From: Megaustenia siamemsis | Taxonomy: Eukaryota; Mollusca; Gastropoda; Stylommatophora; Ariophantidae | Direction: 5' to 3' | Assembly (NCBI GenBank): GCA_032433765.1 | Contig: JAVIAB010000047.1 | Span: forward strand, 15,117,607-15,181,606 | Length of the DNA stretch: 64,000 nucleotides | Part shown: positions 43,645 through 55,112 of the stretch, piece after piece | Numbering within the stretch: the stretch's first letter is position 1 | How the letters are laid out: every line of letters begins with the position of its first letter | Notes under the pieces: generated by a model | Database searches by the model: none | Seen by the model: only the letters and a program-made list of their open reading frames with translations | What the model was told of the DNA's origin: nothing | Translations under genes and position numbers: made by a program

Positions 43645-43891
43645 TAGCAAAAGAAACTGTCCATATCCAATTATGTCGAAGGGGCATGTCAAAAGACACA
43701 CCATCCTAATAAAAGTAATATTGAAAGGGAAAATACAAGGTAAAAGAGGCAGAGGCAGACCAAGACTAACATGGACGAGTAACATCAAAAGTTGGACAAG
43801 TCAACCTATGATAACCTGCACCATCAAAGCAAGAGACAGTGTGGAATGGCGCTCCATGGTAGTCAACCTTCGATGCGGAGACGGCACTCAG

Positions 43892-43936
<45 letters not shown>
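43645..43936 (+). mobile_element. LINE-A 3' end with (ATG)n tail
   Basis: Frame 43628-43894 contains KVILKGKIQGKRGRGRPRLTWTSNIKSW and ends CGDGTQ, the LINE-A C-terminus. The tail, about 14 ATG triplets (43892-43936), is much longer than in the other copies here. Confidence 0.85.
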
Positions 43937-44069
43937 GTCTAGGAGTCGCACGAAGGGAGAAGTAAATCTGAAACCTTGTACGTGATGACTAAACACTGCT
44001 CTCTACCATATTGTCTTGTATCTATTTTCTTAACAGCTAATAAATCAACATGGGTTAACATGGACACCC

Positions 44070-44259
44070 CCTTGTAAACGAAGAAGAGGCAGACCACTGT
44101 GGACATGGCGATGGACCATACATTATGAGATGAGAGAGGTTGGCATGTCCTGGCGAGAGTTGTCCATGCTTGCTCCATGGCGGATTGGGTGGAGATCTCA
44201 TTTGGTTGGCCTGTGCTCCGACTGGAGATAATAAGATTAAGAAGAAGAAGAAGAAGAGA

Positions 44260-44290
<31 letters not shown>

Positions 44291-44431
44291 GAAGAAGAAG
44301 AGGAAGAGGAAGAAGAAGAAGAAGAAGAAGAATAAGAAGAAGAAGAAGAGGAAGAGGAAGAAGAAGAAGAGGAAGAAGAAGAAGAAGAGGAAGAGGAAGA
44401 AGAAGAGGAAGAGGAAGAAGAGGAAGAGGAA

Positions 44432-44487
<56 letters not shown>

Positions 44488-44533
44488 AGAGGAAGAGGAA
44501 GAAGAAGAGGAAGAGGAAGAAGAGGAAGAAGAA

Positions 44534-44592
<59 letters not shown>

Positions 44593-44602
44593 AGAAGAAG
44601 AA
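44070..44602 (+). mobile_element. LINE-F-like 3' end with 370-bp (GAA)n tail
   Basis: 44080-44225 translates as RGRPLWTWR-type, WRELSMLA and GWRSHLVGLCSDW, the typical C-terminus of a (GAA)-tailed LINE. It is followed without a break by gaagaagaagaagag and similar units to 44602. The array is purine-only with scattered gag. Ser-only and Arg-rich frames over it are artefacts. Confidence 0.65.
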
Positions 44603-45281
44603 ATCAAACCTTTCGCGCCTTTTGTCGAAGTTTAGGCAAGACCCATCTTTATTTTTAGGCATTCCTGTAACCCCCCCCCCCCCCACCCCAAACCATTCCC
44701 GGGCCCCAGTATAAAATAAGGTTAAGGCCAATGTCCCTGTGCGTTTCCATAATTTTTATTCTCCATGCTTTTAAAACCCTCATTGTTTCATTCTTACATA
44801 CACGTTTCACAACAAAGTCCCGCCTGCATCAGGTTACCTTAGTGTGTGTGTGTACACAGCCATCTATTGTATAATAAGGCCTGCGGGCTGTAATGAATCA
44901 CCGCAAGTTTGTGGTGTTATCCGCTTCTCGAGTAAGGGCGGCTGTGGCTAAAATGACATCAATCGTAGATAGCTCACACCACAGCTGAAGACGTCACAAA
45001 CGACGGTTTTACTCTCGGCCCGCAGGTATTAGTAAAAGTATAGATTGGGCTGTGACCCCACCCAACTACATATTTTATTTATAAACTCGATTAAACCTTG
45101 TTATTTTTTGTTACACAATCTTTATTTCATGTTTTTTTTTGTCGTATTGTACGATCATAATTTGCCTCAGTCAATGGATGTACATGCTTTTCTTTGTTTT
45201 GTTTGTTTCTATTTGCCGTCAGGCATGTCTCTAAAAACGTTCTTTACAACACATAGTACCATTGCTGGTGTATGTCGAGGG
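44603..45281. other. No recognised feature
   Basis: Contains a C13 run near 44670 and then mixed sequence. Nothing resembling an exon or a known repeat of this window. Confidence 0.45.
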
Positions 45282-46240
45282 GCTCACGATCATCATCATG
45301 TGCCATACCGGTCGACGTAAGCGATCATGTCCTTCCACAATCTTCTATCTACTGTGCATCGTATCAGTTCTGTTGTTGACTGTTTTCCATGCTATGACAC
45401 CAAGCTATCCAGTATTTTCTCTCTTTGTCGCCCGCGATATCTCTTTCCTTTTATTTTACCTGTTGTAACCAAGTATTCCAACTTTCCTCTTCTCATGATG
45501 TGCCCAAAAAATGTTGATTGTTCCTTTCTGATGTTTTTTTTAAGAGCTCTCTTTTTGTGTTGGCCTCTTTGAGAACTTCCTCATTGGTCTTTTTAGCTGT
45601 CCAGGGAATTTTCAACATTCTTCTGAGAAATCCGATCTCTGTAGCCTCTAATCGTCTGTTCATTTGTTTGTCTACTGTCCATGATTCGCTTCCATAGGTC
45701 AGAATTGATTCTATATAGCACCGATGAACTCTTTTTCTCATTTCTATTAACATAGATTTGTTGCATAAGATATTTTTCATTTTCTGAAATGCTATTTTGG
45801 CCTGAGCTATACTGATTTTTATTTCTGTGGTGCATCTTCCATCTGATGTTATTATTGTGCCCAAGTATTTGACGCGTTGAACTTGTTTCAGATTTGTCCC
45901 GTTTATTTGTATGCTGCGTGATGGTGATGATTGTTTCTTTGATATAACCATCACTTCCGTTTTCTTACTATTCAGACTGAGACCTTTCTTGTTGCTTTCT
46001 TTTACTATTATGTCTATCATTTCTTGTAGCTCATTCTCTGTCCTGCTATTAAGACTGTGTCATCCGCATAATGCAAGTTGTTTATGTTGTGACCGTTGAC
46101 TTTAATTCCTTTTTTGTATGCTACTGATCTCATAATATGCTCGCTGTAAAAGGAAAACAAATCCGGCGATAGAACACAGCCTTGTCTGACTCCTTGTTTT
46201 ATATAGGAGCGGTAGAACCAGATAAAGGCCATCACCCATG
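45282..46240 (-). pseudogene. LINE-D reverse transcriptase, longest copy
   Basis: Frame 46017-46250 has KQGVRQGCVLSPDLFSFYSEHIMRS and NNLHYADDTVLIA, the palm motifs with catalytic YADD. A frameshift near 46020 leads into 45493-46020: KGLSLNSKKTEVMV, VKYLGTIITSDGRCTTEI, YGSESWTVDKQMNRRLEATEIGFLRRMLKIPWTAKKTNEEVL. A second shift near 45540 precedes the 3' end (catcatcatgtgccatacc at 45290). The RT N-terminus and endonuclease are missing. LINE-C shares this layout. Confidence 0.85.
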
Positions 46241-46444
46241 ATAGAAACAAAATCTCTGTCTATCGTGGGTTTCAAACACCGTTCGCTTTTCAGCCAGGGA
46301 AGCGGTGGTTTTAGGTGCACGGCCACCTCCAATGTCCCGGAGTCATAAAATGAGACTGTTTTCGGGAGGCCGATACATCCATTCAGCACTTGATCTGAAT
46401 GCGTAAGCGATTCATTCCATAGCTCAAGATAGGAAAACACGAGA

Positions 46445-46610
46445 GGTGATCAAGACCCTGCCCCACCGCCCAGTGGTGCTTCTGAAAACAAACTATCAAG
46501 TCTGGCTAGGCGAGTAGGAATCGAATAGGAAGTCAAACCTGTACTCATAAATACCGTGTTTAAGTCGGATGTTTGTGGTCGAAAAGGTTCATACAACCGT
46601 AACATAGTGC
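46445..46610 (+). mobile_element. Divergent SINE-6 middle part
   Basis: caagaccctgccccaccgcc, caagtctggctaggcgagta and gtttaagtcggatg follow the SINE-6 order of 57400-57530 with many substitutions. Confidence 0.5.
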
Positions 46611-46616
46611 ATCTAC

Positions 46617-46980
46617 GTCTTCTTCTTCTTCTTCTTCTTCTTCTTCTTCTTCTTCTTCTCCTCCGACCTTTCTAGTCCCTGTTGAGCAGGTCTTCAACAA
46701 ATACTTTCCAAGCCGTTCTGTTTCTTACCATTTTTTAAAGATAATTTCGTGTCCTCCCCATCTTATTCATCTCTGCTTCCATTTGTCTTCTCTAAGAATA
46801 TTTTGGTCTTTTTCTTTGTCTCTTTCCCTGGGGATTCCAAAAAGGAGCATGTCGGGTAATACTTTCAATTGGCATCCGCAATGTGTGTCCTACCCAGCGT
46901 CATCGTCTTCATTGTATCTCTTAGTCCACTGGTATTTGACTGGCACTTTCTCACAATTCTATATTAATGTAACATCCTCT
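46617..46980 (-). mobile_element. LINE-F 3' end with (GAA)n tail
   Basis: (ctt)n at 46617-46660 is the tail complement; ggtcttcaacaaatactttc, ccaagccgttctg and gtgtgtcctacccagcg match 24730-25137 in the opposite orientation. Broken frames. Confidence 0.75.
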
Positions 46981-47035
46981 TAACGTTCTTTTAATGACCG
47001 AGGGCGAGAGAACTATTCACAATTGTAGTAACTAT

Positions 47036-47243
47036 CGGGGTTTCTTCTTTATCTTATTCTTTCATTCGCCTTTCAGCGTCGAGGGGAGATATCATTTGCG
47101 ATCTATTGCTTTTCTATTCGCCTCTGCTGCTGTTATGTTTCCTAGTGTTTCTAATATTTCGTTGATCTATCTTTTTCGTGGTCGACCCTTGTGTCTGATG
47201 TTCTCGCAACGTTTGTTGAGGGCTCGTTGTGTTGTGTTTTGAT
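47036..47243 (-). mobile_element. LINE-E 3' fragment
   Basis: tttcagcgtcgaggggagata, gcctctgctgctgttatg and ttcgtggtcgacccttg match the other LINE-E 3' ends. About 200 bp remain. Confidence 0.75.
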
Positions 47244-48530
47244 TGGGTTAACGCCAGAAAGAAAGAGTTCTGTCTTGTATCTGTATAAAATTTGCTAAAG
47301 ATTTACCTTCGTTTTATCTTATTCTCAGCCTATATTTTGTTCAGCTTGGATGTAAGCGGTTCCTACCGTATGGGTCGATATAACTATTTCTATTACAATT
47401 GTTTTCTTTGACATTTCCAACAGAAAATAAAATACTTCTCACGCACATTCGTATATTTTCCCCCCTATATTTCTGATCTTATAAATTATAATGTTAAACT
47501 GTACCTTTCAAAAGTCTGTATCCAAAGTAGTTGTTTTGTTACCCAAATGATAGCACTGGACCTGTCTACGGTTTGAAGAACACTATCGAATGAATATGAA
47601 AGAAAACAATACCGGGAGTGTTAGAATTTTTCAGCTCAAATATATTATTTCTGCGATCTAAGAACTAGAAAAGTCGACAGTAACTATAATTACCCGTCAA
47701 AGACGTCAACAGATGAGGTAAGCTGTCATTATCGGCGCCGAAGTAACGAGTACCTCGATAGCCTAAACAACAAGCTCCGACTAGTGACTACTCGCCCTCG
47801 GGGTTCAGAAGCCAGGAATTCAGAAGTGCTATTCCCAAGTTACGCGTCGAAACTCGCCTGGAATCGAAACTGTAATTTTACATTTCGATGATGCTACCCG
47901 CCCAACTTCCTGGAGTGTCAGACGAGGGGGAGGTTAACAAAAAAAAAAAAAAAAAAAAAAAAAGAAAAAGAAAAGAAAAACAGTGAGAACGACTATTCAT
48001 CAGTATCGAGCGCGCAACGAGGGCTTTGGTGTTCGAGGGACCAGCACAAAGCTAGGATGGGCAAGTCAATGAGACTAAATCAAAAGTCCCCATAAATAAA
48101 CAAATGGCAGTGATCAATCCCTGTCAGTCAAGCATGCCTGGGAGAGAACAATTAATTTTCCAGTGTCGCGCGCAGTTAGTAAGACATTGTACTCCACGAG
48201 CACCCCAGGCGCTGATATTTTTTTAACCCTTCAGGTTTTACATTCAATTAAACTTCGCCAAATTCTCGTTGTGTCTTCGCTTCGTTCTTAATTGTTCTGT
48301 ACCATTAACCATTACGCATGCTCGTGATGTCACAAAAATGTTAACTCCAACAAGGGGAAGGAACCAACGAAATTAGGTTGTTGATAGTGAGGTTGTTGCG
48401 CATATTGGGGGTGACAAGTTTCCAGTGTAGCTCACACGTTAAAGGTGAGAGATTCAAAGAATGGGACAGTTAACTCAGGCTCACATCTGAAGATTTGTCA
48501 TATTGTTTATTATGGAGAGATAGACAGGAA
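47244..48530. other. Non-repetitive stretch, nothing recognised
   Basis: Mixed sequence with an A24-type run at 47938-47962. No repeat family or exon recognised. It is one of the longer candidate unique segments. Confidence 0.45.

Positions 48531-48533
<3 letters not shown>

Positions 48534-48593
<60 letters not shown>
48534..48593. repeat. (TA)n microsatellite
   Basis: About 60 bp of alternating at after gtgtaca. Self-complementary and able to extrude a cruciform. Confidence 0.95.
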
Positions 48594-48597
<4 letters not shown>

Positions 48598-48649
48598 TAT
48601 GACAACTCATTATATATGTAATGAGAATATAAATTACACAAGAACAAGA

Positions 48650-48970
48650 GAATTTTAGAAATTCTCGGCTGCATTCAATGAGGAAATTCTCAAAGAGGCC
48701 AACACAAAAAGAGAGCTGATAAAAAAAAACATTAGAAAGAAAAAATCAACATTTTTCTGGCACATCATGAGAAGAGGAAAGTTGGAATACTTGGTTACAA
48801 CTGACAAAATAAAAGGAAAGAGAAAACGCGAACGACAAAGAGAGAAAATACTGGATAGCTTGGCGTCATGACATGGAAAACAGTCAACAACAGAACTGAT
48901 ACGATGCACTGTAGATAGAAGATTGTGGAAGGACGTGATCGCCTACGCCAACCGGTTTGGCACATGATGA
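48650..48970 (+). mobile_element. LINE-D 3' end
   Basis: gaggccaacacaaaaagagag, ggcacatcatgagaagagg and gtggaaggacgtgatcgcc to ggtttggcacatgatgatg are the reverse-orientation counterpart of 45285-45600. 5'-truncated with broken frames. Confidence 0.78.
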
Positions 48971-49009
48971 TGCTGCATTCTGTAAAACGGCATTAGTTCA
49001 CGTGACTTC

Positions 49010-49100
49010 TTCTTATTATTATTTCATTCGTCATTTGCCTGTCAGCGTCGAGGGGAGATATTTGCTGTCTTTTGCTCTTCTGTTTGCCTCGGTTGCTGTT
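49010..49100 (-). mobile_element. LINE-E 3' terminus, short copy
   Basis: cttcttcttattattatttc then cagcgtcgaggggagatat and cttctgtttgcctcggttgc. About 90 bp of the LINE-E 3' end. Confidence 0.65.
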
Positions 49101-49239
49101 GCAACATTGTCCAGTTGTCCTCTCCTTCACGCACACAAAAACTTAGAGTAGCGCCCCCTAACACAGTTCTGACGATCCTGTCCCCCAATCGCTTCACTTT
49201 TGTCAGTAAACTAAGTAAAGGTTCCGTCCCTCCCTTGTC

Positions 49240-50168
49240 TTGCTGGGTAATGTAAAGGTAAAGGTAAACTAGGGTAATGTAAAGGTAAAGGTAAACTAAG
49301 GTAATGTAAAGGTAAAGGTAAACTAAGGTAATGTAAATATAAAGGTAAACTAAGGTAATGTAAAGATAAAGGTAAAGTAATGTAATGTGAAGGTAAAGGT
49401 AAAGTAAGGTAAAGTAAGGTAAAGGTAAAGGTAAAGGTAAAGGTAAAGTTAAAGGTAAAGGTAAAGGTAAAGGTAAAGGTAAAGTAAAGGTAAAGGTAAA
49501 GGTAAAGGTAAAGGTAAAGGTAAAGTAAAGGTAAAGTAATGTAAAGGTAAAATAAGGTAAGGTAATGTAAAGGTAAAGTAAGGTAATGTAAAGGTAAAGT
49601 AAGGTAACGTATGGTAATGTAAATGTAAAGTATGGTAATGTGAAGGTAAAGGTAAACTAAGGTAATGTAAAGGTAAAGTAGTGTAATGTAAAGGTAATAA
49701 AAGGTAAAGTAATGTAACGGTAAAGTAAAGTAATGTAAAGGTAAAGTACGGTAATGCAAAGGTAAAGTAAGGTAATGTAAAGGTAAATTAAAGGTTAAGT
49801 AAGGTAATGGAAATTTAAAGGTAAAGTACAGTAATCTAAATGTAAAGGTAAAGTACGAGCCTTGAATCGACGTCTTAGCACGTGTGTTTCCACCCATATG
49901 TTCTCGGCCGCCGTATCCAGAAGTGTTCGGAGACTTCTGGATAGTGTCGATTCAGTCATCGAAACTCACGATGCGAGGCGGCATTTCTCACCTTCCCAGA
50001 GTAATATCCTGGTACCCATTTCTGCTAGCGGCTGAGTCGACCGCGGGGGTATTTATATTTTTCTAAACACGAGTACAACTGACACTGCTCCCAGCGGGAA
50101 TCAAGCACGGGTTGTCCGAACGTCGTTAGCCCAGCCGGGTGGTTTTCCCAACTAGGCTACCGAAGCCT
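49240..50168 (-). mobile_element. SINE-3 with an expanded (TTTACC)-type tail
   Basis: The body and tRNA-like head (49855-50168) match 43193-43505 along their whole length (ctcggccgccgtatccagaa, gggttgtccgaacg, ttttcccaactaggctaccg). To the left, from 49240 to 49855, runs an array of ggtaaa and gtaatgtaaa units, the complement of the tail. Next to the body the units fit the short tail at 43175. Farther away they diversify (aactaaggtaatgtaaagg). Confidence 0.78.
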
Positions 50169-50184
50169 CCCCACCTCTCCTTTC

Positions 50185-50430
50185 TAGGTGTAAGTGATTA
50201 GTGACTATATATAAGCATGCCATGACCACGGCACATGTTTAGGTGATGTGGTCAGTATAACGACAGGCTGCTTTTATTTCCCTGAAAAATCTCTGGTACC
50301 CAGAGGCTGGTTGAACCACGTAGCCTTTTCGGTCCGAAGAAAGAAAAATCAGCTTCTTCTGGAAATTAAACCTGGACCCGTCTGATCAAGAAGCGAGCAC
50401 TCTAGCCACTCATCCACCGAGGCTCCCTCT
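50185..50430 (-). mobile_element. SINE-2, full length
   Basis: The tRNA-like head is at the right (complement of ggagcctcggtggatgag as A-box side; B-box complement ggaaattaaacc is weak). The body resembles SINE-1: ctctggtacccagaggctgg, ggtcagtataacg. The 3' end is at the left. Confidence 0.65.
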
Positions 50431-50765
50431 TATTCCAGTACTTCTTACCATCTCTACTGTTGGTTCTCTTAGAACTCTTCCGTTCCTTTTGTCAAACTGT
50501 TTCATTTGTTTTCTCGCTGCATTCCTCCGTCTCTTTCTCACTCAGATTTTTCCTGTTCTCACAATGTTTTAGAGTTTATCACTTTTCATCACACGCACAA
50601 AGAAAGATAACCTTTCGCTTTTTGTATTTTTAAGTAATGAAATGTAATAGATTTTATTGTCTTGTGTCCTCTCTGGACTTCTTTGTTGTTCTTTAGTTGT
50701 GTATTGTGTCCCTGATATTCTTATTGTAAAATAACTTCTTTGTGACTCCCCAGTGTCTTCTTGTT
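50431..50765 (-). mobile_element. Degenerate LINE-C/D-type fragment
   Basis: Minus-strand translation across frames gives RRISG/RISGTQYTTKE, SFFVRVMKSDKL and GKI-KRRRR, a degraded version of the RRMLRIPWTAKK, FFGHVMRR and GKI region of LINE-C/D. It is very old, with many changes. Confidence 0.45.
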
Positions 50766-50779
50766 TCTTTTTAAAAAAT

Positions 50780-51020
50780 ACCTTCTTCTGCTTCTTCTGC
50801 TTCTTCTTCTTCTTCTTCTTATTATTATTATTATTGTTATTATTACCTTCCTTATTTGGCTTTCAACGTCGAGGGGTGATATAATTTGCGATCTTTTGCT
50901 CTTCTGTTCTCTTCTACTGCTATTATGATTATTATTGCTTCTAATATTACATCGATCCATCTTTTTAGTGGTCAACCTTTGGGTTTGGTGTTCTCGCAAC
51001 GTTCAGTGAAAGCTAGTTTA
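50780..51020 (-). mobile_element. LINE-E 3' end with mixed triplet tail
   Basis: cttctgcttcttctgcttctt then attattattatt precede the 3' end text ggctttcaacgtcgaggggtg. The coding part reaches cttggtgttctcgcaacg-like sequence near 51000. The triplet run is the tail complement. Confidence 0.72.
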
Positions 51021-51034
51021 TATATATATATATA

Positions 51035-52927
51035 TACCGATCATCCATTATTGAGAGGGTAGATAAGTGCTTTCTCAATATTTCCATATTTAACATTCAT
51101 CTTTTCAATAGATGTTTTTCAGCTTTGTCGTATTTGTCATTAATCGTTTAAACAAGCGTATTCTCAATATTGTCATATTTAACATTAATCGCTTAAACAA
51201 GCGTATTCTCAATATTGCCATATTTAACATTAATCTTTTGAACAAGTGTTTTTCAGCTTCTCCGTATTTAGCACTTGTAGTTTAAATAAGTATCTTTTCA
51301 ATGTTACCGTACTTAACGTTTGTCTTTCCAATAAGTGTTTTTTTTAGTTTTTGCCATTATCACCATCGTCAGGTGTCATCTGCAGAATGTTACATGCATC
51401 ACAGCCAGTCTGTCACTAGCCGGATCTCTCACATCTTCTGTTGTGTTCAAGGTCTCTATGATGTCTTGAAACCACCTTCTTCTTGGTCTGCCACTGATGC
51501 GTCACCCAGGAACCATGTTTACCATTATAGATCCTAACTGCCCGTTGTGTCTTGTGACGTGGGCATAGTATTTTAATTTCCTCTGTAGAATGGTTTATAA
51601 GCCAGTTCTTTTTAATGCTTTAATTTTTAAATATGTCTTCATTGTTTTTTTTTTTTCATTATCCAAGGTTTCGTAGGGATTTTTCTCTAGCATTTTGTTT
51701 CGAATTAATCAATCTTCCTCCTTACTGTTTGCGAGATTGTCCATGATTCATAATCATATGTTGCTATAGGAAATATGTATATTCTCAGTATTTTTTTTTA
51801 ATAAACTGCAGGTACTGTGCAACATGTTCTTCTTTGCGTTTAATTTTTTTAAAATTTGATATTGCTAATCTTCTATTAATCCCTCCCTGGAAGTCTCCAT
51901 TGTTAGTTTTGCCACATTTAACACTAATGATTTAAATAATTGTCTTTTCAATGTTTGCCACATTTAACACTAATGGTTTAAATAATTGTCTTTTCAATGT
52001 TGCCACATTTAATACTAATGGTTTAAATAATTGTCTTTTCAATGTTTGCCACATTTAACACTAATGGTTTAAATAATTGTCTTTTCAATGTTTGCCACAT
52101 TTAACACTAATGGTTTAAATAAGTGTTTTTTTCAATGTTTGCCACATTTAACACTAATGGTTTAAATAATTGTCTTTTCGATGTTTGCCACATTTAACAC
52201 TAATGGTTTAAATAATTGTCTTTTCGATGTTTGCCACATTTAACACTAATGGTTTAAATAATTGTCTTTTCAATGTTTGCCACATTTAACACTAATGGTT
52301 TAAATAATTGTCTTTCCAATGGTTGCCACATTTAACACTAATGGTTTAAATAATTGTCTTTTCAATGTTTGCCACATTTAACACTAATGGTTTAAATAAG
52401 TGTCTTTTCAATATTTGCCACATTTAACACTAATGGTTTAAATAAGTGTCTTTTCAATGTTTGCCACATTTAACACTAATGGTTTAAATAATTGTCTTTT
52501 CAATGTTTGCCACATTTAACACTAATGGTTTAAATAAGTGTCTTTTCAATGTTTGCCACATTTAACACTAATGGTTTAAATAAGTGTCTTTTCAATGTTT
52601 GCCACATTTAACACTAATGGTTTAAATAAGTGTCTTTTCAATGTTTGCCACATTTAACACTAATGGTTTAAATAAGTGTCTTTTCAATGTTTGCCACATT
52701 TAACACTAATGGTTTAAATAAGTGTCTTTTCAATGTTTGCCACATTTAACACTAATGGTTTAAATAAGTGTCTTTTCAATGTTTGCCACATTTAACACTA
52801 ATTTTTTAAATAAGTGTCTTTTCAATGTTTGCCACATTTAACACTAATGGTTTAAATAAGTGTCTTTTCAATGTTTGCCACATTTAACACTAATGGTTTA
52901 AAAAAGTGTCTTTTCAATGTTTGCCAC
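51035..52927. repeat. 46-bp minisatellite, interrupted by LINE-H
   Basis: Unit aatgtttgccacatttaaca plus ctaatggtttaaataagtgtcttttc. The main block (51900-52927, about 22 units) is nearly uniform, with aattgtc units to the left and aagtgtc units to the right. The outlying block (51035-51346) is strongly diverged (cttttcaatagatgtttttcagc). LINE-H separates the two. Confidence 0.9.
51347..51900 (-). pseudogene. LINE-H 3' fragment
   Basis: Minus-strand pieces include SGRPRRRWFQDIIETLNTTEDV near 51440 and YDYESWTISQTV-like sequence near 51745, the C-terminal pattern of a non-LTR reverse transcriptase. Flanking words ttagtttttgcca and ttagttttgcca look like a target-site duplication within the 46-bp array. 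Only one copy is in the window. Confidence 0.6.
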
Positions 52928-53510
52928 ATTTTCTTCTTCTTCGATCATGGTCCATTCAGACTAGTATTCCGGACTCTCTTACGAAGGCAGCTTTCTATTT
53001 CAGTGATTCGGTTGCCCTGTAGAGTTTCTCTTCTAGGGAGGTGGGTGTGGGCCACATGGTCCTCCTCAGGTCTGTGTACTGGGGGAAATCCTATAGAACA
53101 TGTTTTCTTGTCACGTTATCCAGGGTAGAGTGACATAGGCTGGTAGTTCTTATTTTCAGTTAAGTGAAGATACAGTTTCTCATTCTGTTTTGGCCAGTGG
53201 AAAGGCGAAATATGTTGACTTGATTTGTAGTTGGAGATATCCGTTCCTCTCGTTATACTTTGAGTGTTCTCGTTTCCATTTTTCCAGGTACTGGCCTTTG
53301 ATGATGGATTTAGCTTCATCGTCGCTGACCAGATGGTTCTCCTGTGGTAATCTCCCTCCCTCCTTAGCTAGTTTGCACATTCGTTTCCTTGTATATTACA
53401 GTGTGTATCTGTGGAAAGTGCTCTGTGCACACTGAGCTGAGCGTGTCATCCGTTTTGATCGTGTTTCGATATTCCGATTGTTACGGTGAATGATGATATC
53501 GTATGACGGA
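52928..53510 (-). pseudogene. LINE-G C-terminal region
   Basis: Minus-strand frame near 53180-53380 reads KSIIKGQYLEKWKREHSKYNERNGYLQLQIKSTYFAF, the region after RNase H or RT in Jockey-type elements. Farther along, TDLRRTMWPTPTSLEEKLYRATESLK precedes a stop and the element ends GILV-stop-MDHD followed by aagaagaag. The CxC-AEHIL knuckle is largely deleted. Compare 23330-23547. Confidence 0.65.
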
Positions 53511-53934
53511 GAACAGATGGTTGTGTTCACTTTCTGCGCGGTTTCGCCTTATGTATTTTGGCGTGTGCTGAGATTGCTATGATGGGGACTACAGTTACCT
53601 TTCTTTGTTTGGGAGATGAGATAGTAATTCGGATGATTCCACTGGCACGGGCGGTTGAGCAATTATGGATTTTAATTCGTTTGCAGCGATACCGGGGCCT
53701 TCCATAACCATAACCAATCTCAATATTGCAATAAAATATTTACAGCTCGTTGATTTATATATTGTCTCAATATTACCATTAGATATTTACAGCACGTTGA
53801 TATGTATTGTGTCATAAAGTGCCATATTTTGCATTCGGTGCATAAATACGTGTCCTTTCAATATAGATGTAATTGTTTCCCATGTCATATAGATAAGTCT
53901 TCTATTTTAACTTTCATGTCTATTTTGTGAGAGC
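53511..53934. other. Weakly repetitive, nothing firm
   Basis: Includes the segment shared with 3510-3605 (near 53660-53700) and AT-rich text that faintly resembles the 46-bp family. No exon recognised. Confidence 0.4.
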
Positions 53935-53947
53935 CTATATGTACTAG

Positions 53948-55112
53948 GGAGCCGAGATAGCTCAGTGGTTAATGAACTGGACTACAAAGGATAAGAGGTA
54001 GGGTTCGATCCTAACCGACGGCTCCGGATCACCCAGCCTTTAATCGGTACCAGATTTTTTTTCTGGGAAAGTAAAGCGGCACGGGCGTAATATCGACCAC
54101 ACTACCCCAAAAATCATGTGCTGAAGGTCTGTAAAATGTATGGTCATCATCATCAAGTATCGGGCCTACTGGCATTCTCTCCACAACTTTCGATCTCGGC
54201 AGCTACTTATCATTTCTGTTGTTGACCTTCTGCCAAGCCATTCTCTTAAGCTGTCTGTTATTTTTTCTCTTTGCTTCTCTTTATCTCTTCGTCCCTCAAT
54301 TTTTCCAGTTGTTACAATATGTTCCAGTTGTTCTCTTCTCATTACATGGCCAAAAAAATGATGATTGTTTCTTCGTAATATTGGAAATTAGCTCTCTTTT
54401 TGCTTTGACCTCTCTCAGAACATCTTCATTACTCTTCTTAGCTGTCCATGGTATTCTGAACATTCTTCTGTAAAACCACATTTCTACAGACTCCAGTGAT
54501 TTTCTTGTCTGTTGTCCTATTGTCCATGATTCGCATCCATATGTTAAGACTGGCTCTACATAACGTTTAAGAACTCTTTTTCTTGTTTCTATTGTCAAAA
54601 ATGGATGCCATAGTATCTTACTCATTTTTTTTAGAAAGCTGCTTTTGCCTGAGCCATTCTGCATCTCACCTCTTTTGTACATCTTCCGTCTGAGGTTAAC
54701 AAAGTTCCCAAATATTTAAATTCATTTACCTGTTTTAATATTGTTCCACTTGTCTTCATTTTGCACGGAGGTGATGTCTTTTTCTTTGTTGTTACCATTA
54801 CCTCTGTCTTATTGCTATTAAAGCTGAGTCCTTTATTTTTGCTTTCTTTCACTATAATGTCCAACATTTCTTGTAACTCATTTTCACTCTTAGCGATTAA
54901 GACTGTATCATCAGCATACCTTAGATTATTTATATTATGACCTCCAATTGTTATTTCAGGCACGTCCCTTATGGATCTTAAAATAATCTCACTATAAATA
55001 TTAAACAAATCTGGTGACAGAACACAGCCTTGTCTAAAACCCTGTTTTAATTTATGGTTACTAACACCATATTCCCTACGCTATTTGGCGTGACGGGGAT
55101 ATTTTTTTTTTT
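53948..55112 (+). mobile_element. SINE-1, full length, split by LINE-C
   Basis: The head (ggagccgagatagctcagtgg, gggttcgatcc, acggctcc) and body run to 54146; the 3' part (ctaacaccatattccctacg to gtgacggggat) is at 55061-55112. A perfect 13-bp target-site duplication, ctatatgtactag, lies at 53935-53947 and 55113-55125 and defines the element exactly. Confidence 0.92.
54147..55048 (-). pseudogene. LINE-C reverse transcriptase, longest copy, nested in SINE-1
   Basis: Frame 54631-55008 contains SEIILRSI, GHNINNLRYADDTVLIA (YADD at residues 31-34), GLSFNSNKTEVMV and FKYLGTLLTSDGRCTKEV. After a shift near 54650, frame 54296-54682 continues: MSKILWHPFLTIETRKRVLKRYVEPVLTYGCESWTIG, MWFYRRMFRIPWTAKKSNEDVL. 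The 5' end stops within FRQGC, upstream of YADD. Flanks aaatgtatggtca and taatttatggtta are the imperfect target duplication. Confidence 0.88.

Noticed and set aside
44140..44731. Poly-Arg, poly-Ser and Phe-rich frames
   Set aside because: They are readings of the (GAA/GAG)n array in different frames.
53180..53380. Short conserved-looking protein with KWKREHSKYN
   Set aside because: It matches the post-polymerase region of Jockey-type LINEs and sits beside a LINE 3' end, so it is part of LINE-G.
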